NCBI GenBank assembly: GCA_029240955.1
Contig: JARDZH010000024.1
Coordinates: 1 to 10,363, forward strand
Direction: 5' to 3'
DNA: 10,363 nt
From: Pseudomonas sp.
GTDB lineage: Bacteria > Pseudomonadota > Gammaproteobacteria > Pseudomonadales > Pseudomonadaceae
The notes beneath the pieces are model-generated. The model saw nothing but the letters and a program-made list of their open reading frames with translations, had not been told where the DNA came from and did no database searches. Within the stretch, counting starts at the first letter, position 1. Each line of letters starts with the position of its first letter. Positions 7,344 through 10,363 of this stretch are shown in pieces. The translations under genes and the position numbers were made by a program.

Positions 7344-7388
7344 ATGCGCGTTATCAAGGCCCACGCCCGCTGGCGTTGGCGCGCCTGA
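7344..7388 (+). CDS. trpL: trpGDC leader peptide
   Basis: A 14-residue peptide, MRVIKAHARWRWRA, nearly the same as the peptide before trpE (differences K2R and L7H). Twenty-six bases covering the two Trp codons and the stop are identical in the two copies. Similarity continues upstream of the ATG (GCAAACTCT in both). An in-frame GTG at 7320 would give a 22-residue version whose extra residues SKLLM resemble RKLWM of the Gph tail. Neither start has a strong Shine-Dalgarno, so the true start is open. Unlike the trpE copy it is not fused to another gene. It likely senses charged tRNA-Trp for the trpGDC transcript. The duplicated peptide is seen directly; the attenuation role rests on family knowledge from P. 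putida. Confidence 0.75.
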   Translation: MRVIKAHARWRWRA

Positions 7389-7555
7389 CTATTTCCCCGC
7401 CGGCCCTGCCGGACCAGTACCTGTATGCCTTCAACCTGCTTTTCGCACTGCACTGTACAAAACGGCGCAGCCCGGCCCTGCGCTAGGGCGCAAGCAGGTA
7501 AAGAAAATCCGGAAGGCGTGATGAGTGTCAGTGAATTCAAAAGGTTGATAGCAAA
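7389..7555 (+). promoter_or_regulatory. Structured trpG leader region
   Basis: A 167-nt leader between the Trp peptide and trpG. It holds a hairpin CCGGC-CCT-GCCGG at 7400-7412 and a hairpin GCGCAG/CTGCGC at 7465-7470 with 7478-7483. A longer-range stem, ACCTGCTT at 7434-7441 with AAGCAGGT at 7492-7499, encloses the second hairpin. CGCCGGC (7398-7404) can alternatively pair with GCTGGCG (7369-7375) over the first Trp codon. No T-run follows any hairpin, so termination, if it occurs here, may need Rho or act at another level. Which structure is functional cannot be decided by eye. Confidence 0.5.
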
Positions 7556-7565
7556 ATGCTGCTGA
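7521..7565 (+). CDS. Possible upstream ORF overlapping the trpG start
   Basis: A 14-codon [17 protein letters not shown], starts at an ATG preceded by GGAAGG (7511-7516, 4-nt spacer). That is a stronger Shine-Dalgarno than the one for trpG itself. Its stop (7563-7565) lies just inside trpG, in another frame, so it could feed ribosomes to the trpG start by coupling. It is very short and unlike any peptide I know, and may be chance. Confidence 0.2.
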   Translation: MSVSEFKRLIAKCC

Positions 7566-8155
7566 TGATCGACAACTACGACTCCTTTACTTACAACGTC
7601 GTGCAATACCTTGGCGAGCTGGGCGCGGACGTCAAAGTCATCCGCAACGACGAGCTGACGATTGCCGAGATCGAAGCCCTGAACCCAGAGCGTATCGTGG
7701 TCTCTCCCGGCCCTTGCACGCCGAACGAAGCGGGCGTCTCGCTCGAAGTCATTTCCCACTTTGCCGGCAAGCTGCCGATTCTCGGCGTTTGCCTGGGCCA
7801 CCAGTCCATCGGTCAGGCGTTCGGCGGCGACGTAGTGCGCGCGCGCCAGGTGATGCACGGCAAGACCAGCCCGGTCGTCCATGAAGACCACGGCGTATTC
7901 GAGGGCTTGAACCATCCGCTGGTCGTGACCCGCTATCACTCGCTGGTGGTCAAGCAGGACACTCTGCCCGATTGCCTGGAAGTCACCGCATGGACCGCGC
8001 GCGAAGACGGTTCGGTCGACGAGATCATGGGCTTGCGTCACAAGACCCTGAACGTCGAGGGCGTGCAATTCCACCCCGAATCGATCCTGACCGAGCAGGG
8101 CCACGAGTTGTTCGCCAACTTCCTCAAGCAGACCGGCGGCACTCGTCAGGGTTAA
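7556..8155 (+). CDS. trpG: Anthranilate synthase component II (glutamine amidotransferase)
   Basis: A class-I glutamine amidotransferase that releases ammonia from glutamine for TrpE. It has 199 residues, the normal length. The start [14 protein letters not shown] is typical of the family. The oxyanion motif SPGPCTP is at 50-56. The nucleophile elbow is GVCLGHQ (77-83, C79) and the rest of the triad is H173 and E175 in FHPES. In some bacteria the same subunit also serves aminodeoxychorismate synthase (PabA role), which cannot be judged here. AAGG (7541-7544) lies 11 nt before the ATG, a long spacing, and a small upstream ORF overlaps the start. trpD follows after 8 nt and its Shine-Dalgarno spans the trpG stop. 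Confidence 0.98.
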   Translation: MLLMIDNYDSFTYNVVQYLGELGADVKVIRNDELTIAEIEALNPERIVVSPGPCTPNEAGVSLEVISHFAGKLPILGVCLGHQSIGQAFGGDVVRARQVMHGKTSPVVHEDHGVFEGLNHPLVVTRYHSLVVKQDTLPDCLEVTAWTAREDGSVDEIMGLRHKTLNVEGVQFHPESILTEQGHELFANFLKQTGGTRQG

Positions 8156-8163
8156 GGACTTTT

Positions 8164-9225
8164 ATGAATACGCCTATGAACATCAAGACCGCGCTCGACC
8201 GTGTGGTCAACCAGCTTGACCTGACCACTGCCGAGATGCAGGACGTCATGCGCGAGATCATGACCGGCCAATGCAGCGAAGCGCAGATCGGCGCGTTTCT
8301 GATGGGCATGCGCATGAAAAGCGAAACCATCGACGAAATCGTCGGCGCGGTTTCTGTGATGCGCGAACTGGCCGATCAGGTCCAGCTCAACACGCTGGAT
8401 GGCGTGGTCGATATCGTCGGCACAGGCGGTGACGGCGCCAACATCTTCAACGTGTCCACGGCCTCAGCGTTCGTGATTTCCGCTGCCGGATGCACAGTTG
8501 CAAAGCATGGCAACCGTGCAGTATCGGGCAAAAGCGGCAGTGCTGACCTGCTCGAAGCGGCCGGCGTGTACTTGAACCTGACACCGGTACAGGTGGCTCG
8601 CTGCATCGACAGCGTGGGCATCGGCTTCATGTTTGCCCAGTCCCACCATAGCGCGATGAAGTATGCCGCCGGCCCACGTCGCGACCTGGGGCTTCGTACC
8701 CTGTTCAACATGCTAGGCCCGCTCACCAATCCGGCCGGCGTACGCCATCAGGTTGTCGGCGTGTTCAATCAGGCGCTTTGCCGCCCGCTGGCTGAAGTGC
8801 TGCAGCGCCTGGGCAGCAAGCATGTACTCGTCGTTCATTCGCAGGACGGGCTGGATGAATTCAGTCTCGCTGCACCGACCTTCGTCGCTGAACTCAAGAA
8901 CGGTGAAGTGACCGAGTATTGGGTTCAGCCGGAAGACCTCGGTATGAAGAGCCAGAGCCTTTATGGCCTGGCAGTGACAAGCCCGGCTGCGTCGCTGGAG
9001 CTGATCCGTGGCGCATTGGGCCGTCGCAAGACCGAGAACGGCCAGAAAGCGGCCGAGATGATTGTGCTCAACGCGGGCGCTGCGCTCTACGCGGCCGATC
9101 ACGCGTCCAGCCTCAAGGAAGGCGTAGCGCTTGCGCATGATTCGTTGCACACCGGTCTTGCCCGGGAAAAGCTGGAGGAATTAGGCGCCTTCACGGCGGT
9201 ATTCAAGCAGGAGAACGAAGCATGA
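8164..9225 (+). CDS. trpD: Anthranilate phosphoribosyltransferase
   Basis: Transfers the phosphoribosyl group from PRPP to anthranilate, the second step of the pathway. It has 353 residues from the chosen start. The PRPP-binding and catalytic motifs are [14 protein letters not shown] (86-99) and [15 protein letters not shown] (114-128). They are followed by [35 protein letters not shown] and DGLDEFSL. The ATG at 8164 has AAGGA (8154-8158) 5 nt upstream. A second in-frame ATG at 8176 begins [11 protein letters not shown], the point where P. aeruginosa TrpD begins as I recall, but it has no ribosome site, so the four extra residues MNTP are probably real. The stop overlaps the trpC start (ATGA). 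Confidence 0.97.
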   Translation: MNTPMNIKTALDRVVNQLDLTTAEMQDVMREIMTGQCSEAQIGAFLMGMRMKSETIDEIVGAVSVMRELADQVQLNTLDGVVDIVGTGGDGANIFNVSTASAFVISAAGCTVAKHGNRAVSGKSGSADLLEAAGVYLNLTPVQVARCIDSVGIGFMFAQSHHSAMKYAAGPRRDLGLRTLFNMLGPLTNPAGVRHQVVGVFNQALCRPLAEVLQRLGSKHVLVVHSQDGLDEFSLAAPTFVAELKNGEVTEYWVQPEDLGMKSQSLYGLAVTSPAASLELIRGALGRRKTENGQKAAEMIVLNAGAALYAADHASSLKEGVALAHDSLHTGLAREKLEELGAFTAVFKQENEA

Positions 9226-10058
9226 GCGTCCCGACCGTATTGGAAAAGATCCTCGCCCGTAAGGCCGAGGAGGTTGCGGCGCGTCGCGCTGTCGTCAGTT
9301 TGTCCGAATTGGAGCAACGCGCCGCTGGCGCCGATGCACCGCGCGGTTTTGCCAGTGCGCTTATCGAGCAGGCCAGGCTCAAGCAGCCTGCGGTGATTGC
9401 CGAGATCAAGAAGGCCTCGCCGAGCAAAGGCGTGATTCGTGAGAATTTTCTGCCTGCCGAGATCGCCAAGAGTTATCAGGCCGGCGGCGCGACCTGTCTG
9501 TCGGTGCTGACCGACATCGATTTCTTCCAGGGTGCCGACGAATACCTGCAACAGGCGCGTGCCGCCTGCAAACTGCCGGTCATTCGCAAGGATTTCATGA
9601 TCGAACCTTATCAGGTCGTTGAAGCCCGTGCGCTGGGTGCCGACTGTATTCTGCTGATCGTCGCTGCGCTGGATGACGTGAAGATGGCCGAACTCGCGTC
9701 GGTCGCCAAAGACGTGGGTCTGGATGTGTTGGTGGAAGTGCATGACGGCGACGAGCTGGACCGCGCGCTCAAGACCCTCGACACGCCACTGGTGGGCGTC
9801 AACAACCGCAACCTCCACACCTTCGACGTCAGCCTGGAAACCACGCTGGATCTGCTGCCACGCATCCCGCGTGATCGTCTGGTAATCACCGAGAGCGGCA
9901 TCCTCAATCGTGCCGATGTCGAGTTGATGGAAATCAGCGACGTGTATTCGTTCCTGGTGGGCGAAGCCTTCATGCGTGCCGAGCAACCGGGAGCCGAACT
10001 GCAACGGCTGTTCTTTCCCGAGCGCGGACCTGTCGTCAGCGCAACGCCACTGGATTGA
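9222..10058 (+). CDS. trpC: Indole-3-glycerol phosphate synthase
   Basis: Closes the indole ring from carboxyphenylamino-deoxyribulose 5-phosphate. It is a cytosolic TIM barrel of 278 residues and is monofunctional: there is no fused TrpF domain, as usual in Pseudomonas. Motifs are [13 protein letters not shown] (58-70, E61 and K63), LTDIDFFQG (96-104), IRKDFMI (121-127, K123), LVEVHD (170-175, E172), GVNNRNL (192-198, N193), ITESGI (222-227, E224) and LVGEAFM (245-251). The start overlaps trpD by 4 nt, with AGGAG at 9209-9213 8 nt upstream. It is the last tryptophan gene of the operon; another gene starts 12 nt after its stop. Confidence 0.98.
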   Translation: MSVPTVLEKILARKAEEVAARRAVVSLSELEQRAAGADAPRGFASALIEQARLKQPAVIAEIKKASPSKGVIRENFLPAEIAKSYQAGGATCLSVLTDIDFFQGADEYLQQARAACKLPVIRKDFMIEPYQVVEARALGADCILLIVAALDDVKMAELASVAKDVGLDVLVEVHDGDELDRALKTLDTPLVGVNNRNLHTFDVSLETTLDLLPRIPRDRLVITESGILNRADVELMEISDVYSFLVGEAFMRAEQPGAELQRLFFPERGPVVSATPLD

Positions 10059-10070
10059 GGCTGAACCGCC

Positions 10071-10363
10071 ATGGCCGAGCCGATCGTCGAGCTGTGCGTA
10101 GAGAAAGGTCTTCAGGCTGAACAGGACCTGATGGCTTCGGTCTGCGCCGGCGATGCCGAACACGGGTTGCTGTTCTGGCGGCCCACTGATCGCGCGCTGG
10201 TGATGCCGCGCCGGATGAGTCGCTTGCCTGGCTTCATCGAGGCCAGCGAAACACTGGCGGACAGCGGCTGGCCGATCCTGCTGCGGGAAACAGGCGGCGA
10301 GCCGGTTCCGCAGTCGTCGGCGACGGTCAACATTGCTCTCGTATACGCGCAGCCGGCCAGCGA
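10071..10363 (+). CDS. Lipoate/biotin protein ligase-fold protein (3' end missing)
   Basis: Ninety-seven codons are visible before the window ends. The order is an N-terminal segment, LLFWRPTDRALVMPRR (33-48), then RETGGEPVPQSSATVNIALV (72-91). This matches the start of the LplA/LipB/BirA-like catalytic fold, in which a short ligand-contacting sequence precedes an R-x-[ST]-G-G loop. The classical ligase loop is RR-x-[ST]-GGG-x-V-x-H. Here the second Arg, the third Gly and the His are replaced (E73, E77, Q81), so activity as a lipoate ligase is doubtful without the rest. The gene begins 12 nt after trpC with GAGG 10 nt before the ATG, so it may be read with trpGDC. Family assignment is from motif recognition only. 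Confidence 0.7.
   Translation, partial: MAEPIVELCVEKGLQAEQDLMASVCAGDAEHGLLFWRPTDRALVMPRRMSRLPGFIEASETLADSGWPILLRETGGEPVPQSSATVNIALVYAQPAS

Noticed and set aside
7465..7483. Intrinsic terminator in the trpG leader
   Set aside because: The hairpin is good but is followed by CTAGGGCGCAAG with no T-run, so I list it only as leader structure.

Overview
The window looks like chromosomal core DNA of a Pseudomonas in the strict sense, probably of the fluorescens/syringae lineage. Three things point there. The gene order is an ABC permease pair, rpe, gph, trpE, then an EstA/EstP autotransporter esterase, then trpG-trpD-trpC. The proteins are strongly Pseudomonas-like. The intergenic repeats are of the Pseudomonas REP type (core TGTGGGAGGGAGCG). 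The species cannot be fixed from the sequence alone.

Layout, left to right. Positions 1-1568 hold the last two genes of a polyamine/GABA-type ABC importer operon: two inner-membrane permeases, the first cut by the window edge. A REP inverted pair (1613-1691) closes that operon. rpe (1797-2471) and gph (2468-3286) overlap by 4 nt and encode ribulose-phosphate epimerase and phosphoglycolate phosphatase. trpE (3356-4837) follows. Two REP units (4854-5096) lie between trpE and the convergent gene estP (5120-7057, minus strand), which encodes a GDSL esterase autotransporter. After a roughly 285-bp intergenic region come a second Trp-rich leader peptide (7344-7388), a structured leader, and the tight trpGDC operon (7556-10058). 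The window ends in a lipoate/biotin-ligase-fold gene (10071 onward, partial).

Working together: TrpE and TrpG form anthranilate synthase, and TrpD and TrpC carry out the next steps of tryptophan synthesis. The two halves of the enzyme are encoded 2.7 kb apart, but each is preceded by a nearly identical 14-residue leader peptide ending RWRWRA. I infer that this keeps the two separated transcripts under parallel tryptophan control.

The most interesting observation is that the trpE leader peptide is not a free-standing ORF. It is the in-frame C-terminal tail of Gph: codons 259-272 of gph are the leader, with the same stop codon. Ribosomes translating gph therefore run through the tandem Trp codons immediately before trpE. 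The trpG leader is a homologous copy without gph, and the similarity extends upstream of its ATG. No new defence system, mobile element, CRISPR array or phage gene is visible. The trpE-trpG gap, which carries tailocin clusters in P. aeruginosa and in P. syringae strains, holds only REP DNA and estP here.
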